Shown: piece after piece, positions 1 to 11,439 of the stretch
Layout: every line of letters starts with the position of its first letter
How positions within the stretch are numbered: the first letter of the stretch is position 1
DNA from: Artemia franciscana
Lineage: Eukaryota; Arthropoda; Branchiopoda; Anostraca; Artemiidae
Direction: 5' to 3'
Assembly: GCF_032884065.1 (NCBI RefSeq)
Contig: NC_088867.1
Coordinates: forward strand, 42,029,314 to 42,093,313
DNA length: 64,000 nucleotides
Notes under the pieces: model-generated
Database searches by the model: none
The model's input: only the letters and a program-made list of their open reading frames with translations
Told to the model about the DNA's origin: nothing
Made by a program: the position numbers and the translations under genes

Positions 1-177
1 TGTATCAGTAGCGTTTTAGAGCTCAAAGTGATAACATATAAAACCGGATATCTTATGAACATTATTAAACCATCTCTGACGAGTGCTCATCTCAGATAAA
101 GGATATTGTTTGCCCCGAGGCAGGTCTCTGCGTCAGTGAAATGTCAATCAGATTCTTACACTGTCCTGTTTTGAATT

Positions 178-1182
178 TTGTTGAATTTGAATTTTGTTTT
201 GAATTTCGACAAGATAGTGAAATCGTGTTGCAAATTTTTCAGTCGCAATGATATTATTGTCACCAAAAACACATTGTATGAGGAGGTAGTGCCCGACGAG
301 CGTTGTATCAAGCATGCAAACGATGAAGATAATGTCATGGATATTGGCAAATTGCTTCAAAAGTGTAGCAAGGAAAAGCAGCAGCTACCAAAGTTTCTTA
401 TTTATAACCCACAAGAAGTCCCAGCGACATCTGAGTTAGTTGGAGCTTGCATTACTTCTGCGGTTAACCAATTGTGCCGAAAGCTGGACAAAATTATGCA
501 TAGCGCGACTGCTCAGCCCATCCCATCCCTTTCTATTAATGAGAAGCAAGTGCCTGCTCCCCCGTCACATGCCGTAATAATAAAAAATCCGTCGAAAACC
601 TTATCATCTCATGAAACACGTAAAAATGTAATCGAATCGGCGGTTGGTCTGGAACAATCGGGTGATATTGAGATCTGCCAAGGAAAGTCTGAGCTTTGTG
701 TCCTAGGTAACTGCTCAAATAAAGCTGAAAAGATTGCAGGTTCACTGAAAAATATTGACGCGAATATGTCAGTCAAGGTGAAGGCCAAAGAATTTGTGGG
801 CATTATTAAACATGTTCCCGAGGAATTCGAAGCGCCACTCACAGATTTAGTGAAGAATTATTAGAAAGTCGAACGCTGCGGGATAAGTCGAGTTTTTAAG
901 CTATATTTATCTTCGGACGCGGACATACATTGTGCTTTAACAAATCCCCCTAAGCTGGGGTACGAATGGCTCCCAATCGAATTATATCGTGTTCTTTCAC
1001 GTAGATCCTATCAATGCCAACAAGCTGATGGTCAACTGGCAAAGAATTGTCCAAACTCTAAAATTTGCTCCCATTGTGGGAGGAGGGGCATGATAGTCCG
1101 AAGGCTTCTCCCGGTCAAAAAAATGAGATGTGCCATATGCAAATCAGATAGGCATCATTGTCACTCCGTCTATATACCCTGA
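178..1182 (+). pseudogene. LINE ORF1, gag-like protein with zinc knuckles
   Basis: One reading frame runs about 335 codons and is broken only by a TAG at 862-864. The first ~228 residues are hydrophilic and not recognisable. After the stop, the same frame continues through a segment resembling the nucleic-acid-binding part of LINE gag proteins. It then enters a Cys/His-rich end (about 1003-1170) with CxxC pairs such as CQQ..C, CSHCG and CAIC and a late HHCH. This is the usual CCHC zinc-knuckle tail of ORF1 proteins, which bind element RNA in ribonucleoprotein particles. The start is the first possible codon of the frame and is uncertain; the sequence just upstream is a repetitive TTGAATTTTG run. 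Confidence 0.7.
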
Positions 1183-1220
1183 AAATAGAAAATACAGCGA
1201 ACGAAGACCATAAGCTCGTG

Positions 1221-3043
1221 ATGACCAGTGAAACTGAGGTCTCGGTTTGTTCGTGGAACTTAAATGGTAAAGTGTCAGAGAAGCTACCGCTGCTAGAAGA
1301 GATGTTAAGGAAATCAAATGTTTTGTGTCTGTAAAAACATTTTTATCCCCGGACAAGTTTAGTCTTCTGAATATGTTTAATGGGTTATTACTCAGTTCCC
1401 CAGCTACCCGACGAAAAGTGTGCGGCCGCCCTTCTGGAGGTATAGCGATTATCTGCAAACGCCCAACCACAATTATAAAGAGTGTGGATTGCTTTATTAG
1501 TATTCGGATGAGCGATCTCGTCGTGATTAACTTTTATTTGCCTACAAATTACGGGGATCAGTCTTCCGAAAGAAGGTTTCATACTGCAGTTCAACTTATC
1601 TCTAAGTTTGTCAAGTAGTCCGCTCGAAAGAAGTCTCGCTGTCTAATAATCGAGGACTTGAACTGTAATCTGGCGGATGAAAAGTGTTCTCGCGCGCAAT
1701 TCATCAAAATTATGTTACTGGAATATTTTACCCTCCTGCGAAAAGACAAGCCGTATTCGTACATTTCTGCTACTAATACTGCGACAAACTTGGATCACGT
1801 GCTATATTCCGGCAGCGCTAATTATGAAGTGAGAGTTAATTCGGAAGGTTTTTACAGCGATCACTTACCCATTTCCGTAGCTGTTCCTATCCAGGGTCCC
1901 AATGTTCAACGTAGTCATAAATGGCGAAACCGAAAAATATGGGAAAAAACAGATCCCTCGCAGTTTCAGCGAGTTAGTGACGAGATCCTTGATAAGATAA
2001 GAATACCACCTCCTCCAGGTAAATTCAAGTTATAGTGAGCCAGAGATCCGTCTTCAATTAAATATCTATTGTGCAGAAATTATTCATGCTTTGAAATGTG
2101 CTGAGTCCGTGGCAGTGGTTGTTAAGAGTATTAGAGTAAAAACCAAAAAACTCATTTGGTCTTCAAACCCTCTACTTCAAAAAGAGTGCTCTGACTCGAA
2201 GTTTTGGCTGAGAATCTGGAACGAGTGATGCAGGCCAAGATCCGGCGCTGTGAATTCGGTTCGTATATTTTGCAAGCGCAAATTTAACCGTGAACTAAGT
2301 TTGCACATGGCAGAGGTGAAAATTAATAGTGCTAACAAAATCGCTGAAAATCCCAATTTGATATAGAAACTACGTCCTAGTCCTTCGGATGTTCCGGGGT
2401 CTGGAGTTATTCCTGTATCTGCGTGGGTTAGTCAATTTTCTGAGTAATTAAAGCGCCCTGATAGTAACCCTTGAGTTGAATTTGACAAAGAGATTGAAAG
2501 TATTTTACAGACAATGCCAAAAACGGGCAGGGTTGTTGTCTCGTCTGGTATGATTAAAGGTATAGTAAGAAAACTGAAGAAAAATTCAACGTCTGGATAC
2601 GATGGGTTTTGTGCACGATATACTGATAATCTGTGTATTGAGGTGCCTGATAATCTGTGTAATGTGGTTACACCAATTTAAAAAATGGTAAATCTAGTTT
2701 TAGTTGTAATTCGAATCGTCCCATTACGGTGTCGAGCGTTTTATCAAAAAAATTTTGAGCCGTCGATTATTTATGATGTTCAGAGGATTTGTAAGATGCC
2801 CCTCTTCCAGTTTGGTTTTCAGCAGGAGCTTGGGTGCTTCCAGGCACTGAGATCCCTTTGTTCGGTATTGGTAGATTCTGTTGGGAAAGGAGAAATTTTG
2901 GTTGTTAGTGCGTATGATATTATAAATGTATTTGGTTCATTGATTCATTTACAGGCGATGGTGGAGCTGATTAGGCGTGGGGTTGCAATTGATTTTATCG
3001 GTCCGCTATTTTATATGTATCACCACCTAAAGGTGCGCCTGAA

Positions 3044-3045
<2 letters not shown>
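1221..3045 (+). pseudogene. LINE ORF2, endonuclease plus reverse transcriptase, truncated
   Basis: An ATG at 1221 leads into an APE-endonuclease start with the motif SWNLNGK (about 1251-1271). The endonuclease continues in other frames: GRPSGGIAIICK then VVINFYLPTNYGD (1325-1618), and LDHVLYSG and SDHLPI (1658-2035), matching the late catalytic H of this family. From about 2500 the RT follows, with a KKNSTSGYDG-like finger motif and then FGFQQELGCFQAL and VSAYDIINVFGSL (2685-3042). The last is RT motif A with the usual FD changed to FG. At least three frame changes and several stops are present. The catalytic YADD block and everything after it are missing because the copy stops at the (AT)n tract. 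Confidence 0.8.
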
Positions 3046-3130
<85 letters not shown>

Positions 3131-3134
3131 GTAG

Positions 3135-3200
<66 letters not shown>
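3043..3200. repeat. (AT)n microsatellite with a central interruption
   Basis: An almost pure AT dinucleotide run of roughly 85 bp, then GTAGTAGCT, then a second run to about 3200. It is self-complementary and can form a long hairpin. The Tyr-Ile reading frames across it on both strands are artefacts. It marks the truncation point of LINE copy A. Confidence 0.97.
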
Positions 3201-3205
<5 letters not shown>

Positions 3206-4190
3206 TATATATTATATACTTGTAGAGCTTGAAAATACCATCTCGAGCTTCAAAACCAAATGCATATGAGCCATCATTGTTGAGTTTGTTAATTCTCTTC
3301 GATATTGGAACTTGAGTTGTTGATATGGGCAAATTATCAACACCTTTCTTTCCCATAACTTCTGTAAATTTTGGGTTTATTAACGTTATAAAAGAGAAAA
3401 TGTTTAAATACAATTTGTTTTCGGTGAATTGTCGTACATTCTGCCTTTAGAAGGCTTAAGAAATGACAGTTCTGGTTCTGTTTGCGGTAATTTCTGTTCT
3501 TTTTCAGTTTAAGTCTTTTATTTGCGTGAATTTCTATTTGTTTTTGGTCTCATGTAGTCAATGATGGTGATCTTCATTTTAAGTTGATTTTTTTACTTTG
3601 TTTCTGCTCGTCTTTGGTTTAATGTATTGGTTAATTCTTTGAATAACTTCTTTTTTGGAAAAAGCTATCTAATTAATTTCTGGTCGCTCATAATTGAAAT
3701 TATTTTTTATTGGTCAATAAACTCATTGCACGTAAAGTTTTTGCCTCTTTTTGTGCTTTTGCACTAAGATTTTGGCTTGCTATTTACTTTATTAAGTCAA
3801 TAGACCTTCAAGAATCAATGGAACCGGTTAATATAATAAATACACGTCAACTTTTTCATCTCTTCGGCTTAAGATATATAATATCCGATTTTAATTTAAT
3901 ATCTGATAATACAGATATGTCCTTTTGACAACCAGAATGCCATATTAGCTTTTGATTGAGTTCAACACCCCCCTCAATATTTTCTCTAAGTTTCACATTA
4001 ATACCAACAGCTGTTCCTGAGATATCGTAAACACCACTTTGACAAGCTGGACATTCATGTATCGTTTAATGAAGTTAAACATCCCCTGAAATCCGTACAT
4101 CCGTACGTACCTTTGGGCGCCTATTGAGAATTAAACAGAAAATGTCTTTGATTAAAAAATTGAATTTAGTAATGAGTACACTAGGAGTTG
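3201..4190. other. AT-rich non-coding stretch with a dispersed repeat piece
   Basis: No gene is seen. Around 3510-3650 lies a T-rich segment (for example TTTATTTGCGTGAATTTC, then TTACTTTGTTTCTGCTC) that resembles segments near 43120-43350 and 45170-45315. This suggests a dispersed T-rich repeat called R2 here. The short reading frame at 3710-3928 resembles no protein. Confidence 0.4.
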
Positions 4191-4204
4191 CGGTGATTAC
4201 TAGA

Positions 4205-4469
4205 AAGTATAACAGCTCGGAATAGGGATGAAACCTTTTAATCGACAGTGAACAGATGTAAATTTTTTAACTGAATATTTCGAACACATATATAGTGTTC
4301 ATCATCAGCAGTAAAGAGTTTTACTGTTGATGATGAATACTATATATGCGTTCGAAATATCCAGTTAAAAATTTTTATATCTGTTCACTTTCGATTAAAA
4401 GGTTTCATCCCTATTTTGAACTGTTACACTTTCGTCATGGAAAGGCAATGTGGTCTTCGAAGTTATCTA
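4205..4469. mobile_element. Foldback (hairpin) element with 14-bp flanking repeats
   Basis: Arms at about 4205-4315 and 4318-4435 are inverted copies with few mismatches and almost no loop. Each contains AATAGGGATGAAACCTTTTA and a TATATATAG-type block. A further ~35 bp follows the right arm. The motif CGGTGATTACTAGA occurs on both sides (4191-4204 and 4470-4483) and reads as a target-site duplication. Fourteen bases is long for a typical cut-and-paste transposon, so the class is uncertain. Confidence 0.75.
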
Positions 4470-4483
4470 CGGTGATTACTAGA

Positions 4484-5200
4484 GCAAATAGCAACATATG
4501 TTCCTACTGAAGAAATTGGCTTTAGTGCCGAAACCCTATAGGCAAGTGTGTATTCTCCTGATGAGCCCTTGTGTTGGGTTGTTGCCTCTGAATTATTTCT
4601 CTTTACTGTTTTTATTGTTTGGTAAATGACGACTTATACTTATTGACGACTTATGCTGTTTGACCTATGTAATTGTATGGATGAGTAGGGCTTAGGCCTC
4701 ATTCAAGTGCTGGTCTATATTAATCACTAATGTAGAAAAACAGTCTTCCTTTTCTCCTTTTGTCTCTCTTTCTTTTTTTTTCTTTTCTTTTTTTTTAGTG
4801 TGTTTGTGCTGTTGCATTGGTGATTTCTCTTTTCATTATATTATTTCTCTTATCATTGGTTGAGCGTTAATTTCCAATTTACAATGTTTGCTCAGTTAAT
4901 AATGTTGCTAGTATTTCTTCATTTTGTTTTTTTCATTATTCTATAGGGTCGATATTCAAGTAGAAACTAATTAAGGCAATTACTTAATGTTAGGGTTAAA
5001 TGCTAATCATTCGGAAGTTCCTTAATGATAGCGCCAATCTCGTTAATTACACTGATCATTCATAGGTATTTGGAAAATGGCTAGCTTAAGACGCTAATTA
5101 CTTTTGACTTCTTAAGCTATAAACAGTTACAGTTCTTCCAACACTAGCATACTTACAAAATTAGCCAAAACCGCGGATTGTTTTTTTTATACACTGATGT
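4484..5200. other. AT-rich intergenic sequence
   Basis: No gene, tRNA or recognisable element is seen. There are T-rich runs at about 4740-4800 and simple AT-rich sequence. Confidence 0.4.
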
Positions 5201-5204
5201 CAAG

Positions 5205-5375
5205 ACAGGGTCGTGTCCAGGATTTTTTTCGGATGGGGGGGGGGGGGGTACGACAACTTCAAAAAAACCCAACAAAAATTTGTTTATATTCTTTTTATCT
5301 CGATTATACGATTCAGATAAACATTTTGAGGGTGGGTTCAAACCCCCTACCTCCCTGTATATGGCCTTGGAATTG
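5205..5375. repeat. G-tract dispersed repeat, copy 1
   Basis: A block centred on a long G run (about 5236-5248) is followed by an A-rich segment and then a C-rich line reading roughly 'ggttcaaaccccctacc' and 'tatggccttgg'. The same order of GC-tract, A-rich core and a closing 'atcctgga/atatggcc' phrase recurs near 12640-12800, 49540-49740, 50105-50265 and 57465-57755. This makes it a dispersed short element. Reading frames with poly-Gly or poly-Pro here are artefacts. Confidence 0.65.
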
Positions 5376-5477
5376 ACCAGGGATTATATACACAAAAAAG
5401 GGGCAAGATATATCCTATGGTGTAAAATAATAATATTTTTATTAAAGAGAACATTTAAACATGCTTTTCAATCATAC

Positions 5478-5880
5478 CACCAATAGTAAGAAAGGTCCTT
5501 AATACAAGTACATCTCAAGGCCACCGCCAGGTAAAAACAATTCACTAGATTCTTGAAAAAATCACGAAATAAGAAAAAATTCTTTAAAATAAATCACTAA
5601 TCATCAAAAGATCACTAAATCATCAATACCACCAATGGTAAGGGAGGCCCCATAATACAACTACGATTCTGGGCTACCACCAGGTAAAAACAAATCGCTA
5701 GATTCTTGAAAAAAACATTAAATTGGCAAAAATTCACTAGATTATTTCTGTAGAAATCGCTAAATCATCAGAAAATCCCTAAATTCCTGAAAAAAACACT
5801 AAATCAGCAACAAAACCTTAGTTTCTTATAAAAAAAAGCCCTACACTAGCCAAAAATCACTAAAATTACAATCTAGCTGC
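5478..5880. repeat. Degenerate tandem repeat, about 150-bp unit with nested short repeats
   Basis: The phrase ACCACCAAT(A/G)GTAAG starts a unit at about 5478 and again at about 5629. Each continues through a 'CC(A/G)CCAGGTAAAAACAA' block and 'TAGATTCTTGAAAAAA'. Downstream, the short theme 'AAATCACTAAAT/C' repeats irregularly to about 5880, so the block has two repeat levels. Confidence 0.7.
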
Positions 5881-6684
5881 TCAAACAGGCACTTTTGCAT
5901 GTTTAACACTAGGGAGGAGGTGTATTTACCCTCTATCCATTCAATATGTCCTTATCTAGCTGTTTTATTATTTTTAAGTAAAAATTTTCCGAGATTCTGA
6001 AAAAAATTGTTTTTTTTTGGTATCTTTATGAAAGGAATTGAAAAAAGGCTTTGCCATACCTTGCATTTTCCTGATTGGCACCCTTGTCTTATCTCCCTGA
6101 TTTGTAAATGTTTGTAAATAGTGGTCCAACTGGTATATTTTCTTTTTCTTTTAAGAGTTTTTTTCCTTATTTACTAAAAACTTTTCAAGTTTTCTCATCT
6201 TTGACTATTTTCTTCTTTATCTTCTTACTATTTTCTTCTTTTAGTTGAGCTAGTATAATTATTGTGGGATCAGCGAGGATTTGAAATATATATCATTATG
6301 TTTTCATTGTAAAAACGATACTTTGAGCCCTATATAAATTAAGATAATGAATCGGAGGTAATAGCCTTGGGACTGTCTGTGCAGGATTTTGACTCTTGTT
6401 GCTAGAAAAACATCGCCAAGGGATGAAAACCATGCTGTGACCAAGATGGGCCGAAGATTGAGCAAAGCCTCCATTCATGCTGGAGGTCCCAAGAACTACT
6501 TGTTGTCCAGTTGTAAGCCGGATTAAGCGCTTTGGTGGAGACTTGAGAAGATATGTTGATCCTCGTTCAAGTCGTATCTGAAATATGACTCGAACTGGAC
6601 TTCTGAGGCGTTTCAGGAACTCAAATACCAGGGGTATTTGAGGGGAACTCAAATCCCAGGGGTAGGAGGCATGCAATTAGTTGA
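5881..6684. other. Non-coding stretch before LINE copy B
   Basis: AT-rich to about 6300, then a more GC-balanced stretch (6330-6680) of unknown origin. This may be a diverged 5' part of LINE copy B or another old element. A 126-codon minus-strand open frame here has no recognisable domain and I do not call it a gene. Confidence 0.35.
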
Positions 6685-6688
6685 TATA

Positions 6689-9640
6689 GAATTTGTTTAC
6701 TCAGGCAGGAAGGATGGGGTACAGAGACAGGGAGGGTAAAATTCTAGTTAATTGACTTCTTGCTATCTCAGAAAGGGTTTAGGTTAGGAAAATGAAAATT
6801 TCAGGGGTGAATCTACAGACTAAAGTATGTCCCGGGAAGGTTTTTTGAAGCAACTACCTCCACTCCTTCTCCCTCTAGAGGGCCCTGACCTTTGATGACC
6901 TTTAAAAATATGTGTGTTATAAAAGTAAAACCTTGCGAAATAGATCTTCTGCTTAATTGAAGTAAAACAAAATTGTTTTCAGCTTCATAACTTTGCTCAA
7001 TTCCATTTTATAAGGTTTTAAAGATTGCAAATACATTTTCTAAATTTTGAAAAAAAGCATTGATATGGCTAAAAATTCTACTCAAATAACAGGAATTGCA
7101 TTTTCAGAACTAAAGGCATAGAAAAACCAACTAGTAACTGAAAATTAAGGTAGAATGTTGTTTTGTCAAAATTTCAATAGGTAATAGACATGTCATGTAA
7201 GCAAATTTCAGGGCCCTCTAGAGAGAGAAGGAGTGGAGGTACTTGCTTCAAAATAACTTCCCGGGACATACTTTAGTCTGTAGATTCATCTCAGAAAGTT
7301 TCATTTTCCTAACCTAAACCCTTTCTGAGATAGCAAGAAGTCAATTAACTAGAATTTTACCGACAGGGAATAAGGCTCACGAAAAATAAGGAAGCTGCTA
7401 AGTCTTGTTTGGGCTGGGAATGTATTAATAATATAATACTAATTGCTTAATTTATGACTAAAAATTTCAGGATATCGGTTATAGTACTATATGCCCCTAA
7501 TGAACCGACTGACGGAGATACTAGTGACTCAAATAAAGTTTACTTACAGTTACAGGAGAAAATAGACAGGGACCCAGGTAAAAATATGGCGATTTACTTG
7601 AAGATTTTAGCAACCAAGCTATTAGAAATTTCGATGGATGGTATCCTAGCCTAGGTAAATTTGTTGTAAGAAAAGAAAACAGCAATGGCTACAGACTTTA
7701 ATAATTTTGTAGGTACAACAATCTAGTTTTAGCCAATACGGTGTTTGGTCATACAATGGCCCATAGGTTGACATGGTATTCACGTGATGGTAAGACAGCA
7801 AACCTTATTATTATGTTATAGTAAACCGAAGACTGGCAGGATCAATAGAAGGTATTAGGGTACATAGGAGTGCTGTTACTGATGTTAAAAGTACAGATCA
7901 CCATCTAGTACTTTCTAGGGTTAATTCAAAGCTGATATTTCGAAAGGGTAACTACCTCCCGGGAGGTTGTGATATAGGTAGACTTCAGGATGAGAATTTG
8001 AGAGAAACTTTCCCGGAACAGTTGAATTCTAAACTTGAGGGTTTAAAATTTGACAATGCGGAAGATGGTTGGAATAATTTTAGAAAAACAATTTGTGAAG
8101 TTGCTGATGGTGTCTTAGGGAAGAAAATTAAGACTGCAGCTAAGAACGTTAGTGAAAAAGCTTTACGTTTAATACAGAGGAGAAGGGGCTTGTACAAGGA
8201 TTATATGAGTGATAGATCATATGAAAACAAAAGGAATGTAAAGAAAGTGGAGATAGCATTAAAATATGAACTAAGGAGGTGTGAAGTCGAGGCCATGGAT
8301 AAATTGCCTAGAATCTGGAGTTGTCCCAGTTCAAGATAGGAACGGGGACACAACTAGATATAAGGAAGGAGTTAAAGGGAGCTGGGCGGAACATTTTGAG
8401 AATGTGCTAAACCGAGATGAATTTACAGAAAAGATACAGAGGAAAAGGAAAAAGTTTGTGATATATTGGATGTGATGAAAGATTTGTTTGTGAGGAAGAA
8501 TTAGCGAAAGTACTAAAAGGATTAAAATTAATAAGGATACAGGTGCTGATAGTGTGGAAACAACTTTATTAAATAAGGTGGCTCTGTGGTTATAAATAAG
8601 CTACTGAATATTACGAATACAATTTTTGAAAACGGGAAGCGCCTAACGATTTTAAAAGAAAAAACCATAATTAAACTACTGTAAAGAAAGGTAATAAGAG
8701 TGAGTGTCGTAATTGTCAAGGCATTAGTTTGGTCTCTATAGGTAGCAAATTACTTAGTAATATGAATCACTTTGATGGACTTCGTCTTAAGCACCACAGG
8801 AAAGGCAATGGGAAACCACAGAATCAAATATGGAGGAAAAACTGTCCAGGGCTTAAATTATGCTGGTGATTTAAGCATCCTATATGAAATGTGGACAAAA
8901 TGAATAAACTTAGGTTTTGCGAGTTCAGGGTGCTAGAATAGGTTCGAAAATTAAAGTTGAGATGAATAAGTCACCAAGGCTAGGAATAAGTGAAGATGAA
9001 AAGGCGACATTGGGTAACGAAAAGATTGAACAGATATGCAGCTTCACTTACCTTGGTAGTATTATTAGATAAGATGATAGGAGCTGTGAAGGTGTTAAAA
9101 GTAGAATAGCCAAGGCTTAGGGTGTTTTTGACAGCTAAAAAAAAGTTTGGAAGAATAGGAAGATAAGTCTGCAAACCAAGATTAGAATATTGGAAGGTAC
9201 AGTGATGACAGTGGTTAAATATGGCTCTAAAGCATGGACGCTCAGAAAAGTGGACGAAGATCTTCTAGATGTTTTCCAGAGAACTTGCCTACGGATTGTT
9301 CTGGGTATTTGGTTGACTGACCGCATTTCAAACAGAAGGCTGTACAAAAAATGTGGTTCACTTCCGCTTCCTAGGTCTATGATGAAAGAAAGGTTGAGAT
9401 GACTAGGGCACGTTCTGTGGATGAAGGATGACAGATTGCCAAATATTGTCCTCTTAGGCCAACCGTCTAGGGTTAAATGGAAAGCAGGTCGTCTTCGACT
9501 GGGTGGGAAGATGTCGTAAAGAAAGATTTAATGGAAACGGTAACTTCCTGGGAGGGTGTAAAGAAGGAGGCTTTGAATAGATTAGGATGGAGGAGGAGCA
9601 TCTGTAGCTGTGTTGGCCCTAGGCGGCTTGGTGTTGCGGT
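6689..9640 (+). pseudogene. RTE-like endonuclease/reverse transcriptase remnant
   Basis: Endonuclease: YSGRKDGVQRQG lies just before the MITE; IRLTKNKEAAKS and then FRISVIVLYAPNEPTDGD (7454 onward) follow it; TWYSRDGKTANL and DHHLVVSR-like motifs come next. The linker (about 7998-8450) is open for 113 codons, with charged helical sequence and GLYKDYMSDRSYENKRNVKK. RT: only the start of the palm remains, through CRNCQGISLVS-like text at about 8700-8750. A junction at about 8762-8772 jumps to FVLSTTGKAMG and NYAGDLSI (about 8855-8875), where the catalytic YADD reads YAGD. The C-terminal part includes FTYLGSIIR, MTVVKYGSKAWTLRK and KERLR..GHVLWMKDDRLP (to about 9450). Several stops and frameshifts: inactive. 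Confidence 0.85.
6735..7361. mobile_element. MITE A with ~155-bp terminal inverted repeats and 8-bp target duplication
   Basis: The left arm (about 6735-6893) and right arm (about 7207-7361) are inverted copies beginning GGTAAAATTCTAGTTAATTG. Both arms contain CCCTCTAGAG..GAAGGAGTGGAGG, and the centre is AT-rich and non-coding. GACAGGGA flanks both sides (6726-6733 and 7362-7369). The host LINE protein frame is continuous across the empty site, which confirms the borders; one extra G sits at 6734 on the left. GG...CC ends with an 8-bp duplication fit Merlin-like or another 8-bp superfamily; no transposase is present. Confidence 0.9.
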
Positions 9641-9670
9641 GAGTTGTTAGAAGTAGTAGCAGTAGTAGTA
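9641..9670 (+). repeat. AGT/AGC trinucleotide tail of LINE copy B
   Basis: Runs of AGTAGTAGCAGTAGTAGTAGT directly follow the end of the LINE coding region. RTE-type LINEs often end in short microsatellite tails, so this is read as the element's 3' end. Confidence 0.7.
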
Positions 9671-10510
9671 GTGTAAATTGAAAAATGTGTTTTTGAACTC
9701 TCCCTCCCCCTAAATTTTCATGGATTTTTGCCACTGTACGCTTCAACCGATAGAAGCTGCATGTGTCACTGGTACAAATTTACAAAAATGTAGAAAATAC
9801 AAGGATTTTGATGTTTAATAATGTTTAAGATAAGAAAGAAAATATAAGGATGTTTTTCGAGCATAAGAATGACAATTAGTATTCTCTCCACTAATCAACG
9901 CTCCTCAATATTTTGGAGGATTATTTTCTATAAAAAAAAGAAAGAAAAATCCACGTCGTAAAATAACACAGATTTAATAATAAAGAGTCGTTAAACGTAT
10001 CATACAATAGCTTTTTTTTATGCGCATCAAGGATAATTTTGGAAATAGTTGCTTGCTTCCTTCTATACCTGTTTTATGAATAACAGAACAATGCCTTTAA
10101 CCATTATTTAGACGCATGTGAAGGAAAAGTTTCGGACAAATGGCCTCCAAAGTGTCGCAAATTCTGCCATTTTTCTTCCTAATTTTGTTTCTAATTACAT
10201 CGAAAAACTTCCATACCTCGAATAAAATACATCAGGAAAATCGGTTCTGCAAATATGTTATTGCAAAACTGAATATAGAAATCACATTTATATATTTGAC
10301 GGATTGAGGAAAGAGAACTTTCTAAGCTAGGCAAAGAAAAAAAAATAATTTAAAAAGGGTCCAGCAGAATTTTAAAGTACATTGACCCTAAATTTCTTAT
10401 TAGTAACTGAACTTTCTTTGGGATATTAATAATTAGTATATTTATATATAAGAATAATACAGATGAATCAACACAGATTCAATTCAATATTCTATAAGAA
10501 AGTGACTAAT
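9671..10510. other. AT-rich intergenic sequence
   Basis: No gene or recognised element is seen. There are A-rich and T-rich simple stretches. Confidence 0.4.
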
Positions 10511-10514
10511 TAGC

Positions 10515-10845
10515 TGCTTTGGGTATGGGGGCTACTGAACCCTGTTAGTCTGAACCCCGTGCAACAATTCCCATGTAACTAAACATTCCTTCAACTGAAC
10601 CCTCATTAAATTGAGCCTCTGTTTAACTCAACCCCTGTGCAACTTAACATCATTTAACTCAACCCTCATTCGATTCTGCCCCCGTGCAACTCAAGTATCA
10701 TTGGAATCAACCCTATTTAACTGAACCCTTGCTCAGCCAACCCCGGTTAAAGTCAACCTTCATGTAGCTCAACCCCCACCCCACTCAACTCCCGTGAAAC
10801 ACAATCCCTATTGACCTTGACCCCTCTAACTGAATCCCATCATAG
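10515..10845. repeat. Degenerate minisatellite, ~17-bp theme 'aactcaaccc'
   Basis: The phrase 'aactgaaccc / aactcaaccc' with a variable C/T-rich spacer recurs about every 15-18 bp for ~330 bp. The units are strongly diverged. On the plus strand it is markedly C-rich and G-poor compared with its surroundings. Confidence 0.85.
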
Positions 10846-11430
10846 TATAAAATGATTTTTGTACCCTTGAGTACGATTTTTATTCATTAATTATGGTAGG
10901 CTCCTGGGGGATTTTAGGACCTTGGCTTCCAAATATTTTTCCAAACTTACCAGATTTTTCGTATATTTTATTTCTTTTAAGTCTGCAAATCCTCTAAATA
11001 TCATCCTTGATTCTTCGAAGTAAACATGACCTACATCTGGACTCCCTAATTTTAGCATCTTTAATTTTTTTTTTCATTGTTTCATTTGATTTGCAGGATA
11101 TTGGGAAGAAAAATGTCAATTAACAAGATATTTTGGAATGTAGTAACATTGACCTCTAATTAGTAAAGATTGAAATGTAACCTTGTCTTCGATTGGCTGG
11201 CTCTGTTTCATTTCGAAGCATAATCTGGCACGCATTATAGTAGAGTCAGTGGCATTAACCATGGGAGGGGGAGGGTATTGTCCTCTCCTCTGTATATCGG
11301 AAAATCCGTTTTTTCTATCTTCATTTTTTAATATAAAAAATTATTGTCCCTCCCTCACATTTTCGCAAAGTTTCTTAGTACTTTAAAAAAGTTTCTAATT
11401 CTAATTAAACAGCCCTTGTTTTTCAGGAGT
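10846..11430. other. AT-rich intergenic sequence
   Basis: No supported gene. The frame at 11183-11386 overlaps a G-rich/C-rich patch and resembles no protein. Confidence 0.4.
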
Positions 11431-11439
11431 CGTTATCAA

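Larger units (their letters stand above)
160..3045 (+). mobile_element. Decayed non-LTR retrotransposon (LINE copy A)
   Basis: Two consecutive coding blocks have the order typical of Jockey/CR1-group LINEs: a gag-like ORF1 ending in zinc knuckles, then an ORF2 with an APE-type endonuclease followed by a reverse transcriptase. Both carry stops and frame changes, so the copy is dead. The RT is cut off at about 3045, where a long (AT)n tract begins; no 3' end or poly-A tail is seen. The clade within the Jockey/CR1 group is not resolved by eye. Target duplications were not found. Confidence 0.8.
6685..9670 (+). mobile_element. RTE-like LINE (copy B), interrupted and internally deleted
   Basis: A single-ORF LINE of the APE-RT type, with an RTE-like C-terminal region and a short trinucleotide tail instead of poly-A. 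Its 5' end is missing or unrecognised. A MITE (6735-7361) splits the endonuclease; removing it and one copy of its 8-bp duplication restores a continuous frame. A deletion at about 8762 removes most RT motifs. The 3' end at about 9640-9670 is an AGT/AGC trinucleotide run. Confidence 0.85.

Noticed and set aside
2685-3413. Tyr-Ile-rich ends of reading frames on both strands
   Set aside because: The tails are the (AT)n microsatellite; only the part before 3045 is real RT-like sequence.
5153-5486. Poly-Gly / poly-Pro frames near G- and C-runs
   Set aside because: Generated by homopolymer runs of the dispersed G-tract repeat; the same happens near 12.65, 49.6 and 50.1 kb.
6296-6676. 126-codon minus-strand frame as a gene, and a possible Tc1-like helix-turn-helix on the plus strand
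   Set aside because: Neither frame gave a convincing set of motifs; a catalytic domain is absent and similarity was limited to short phrases.
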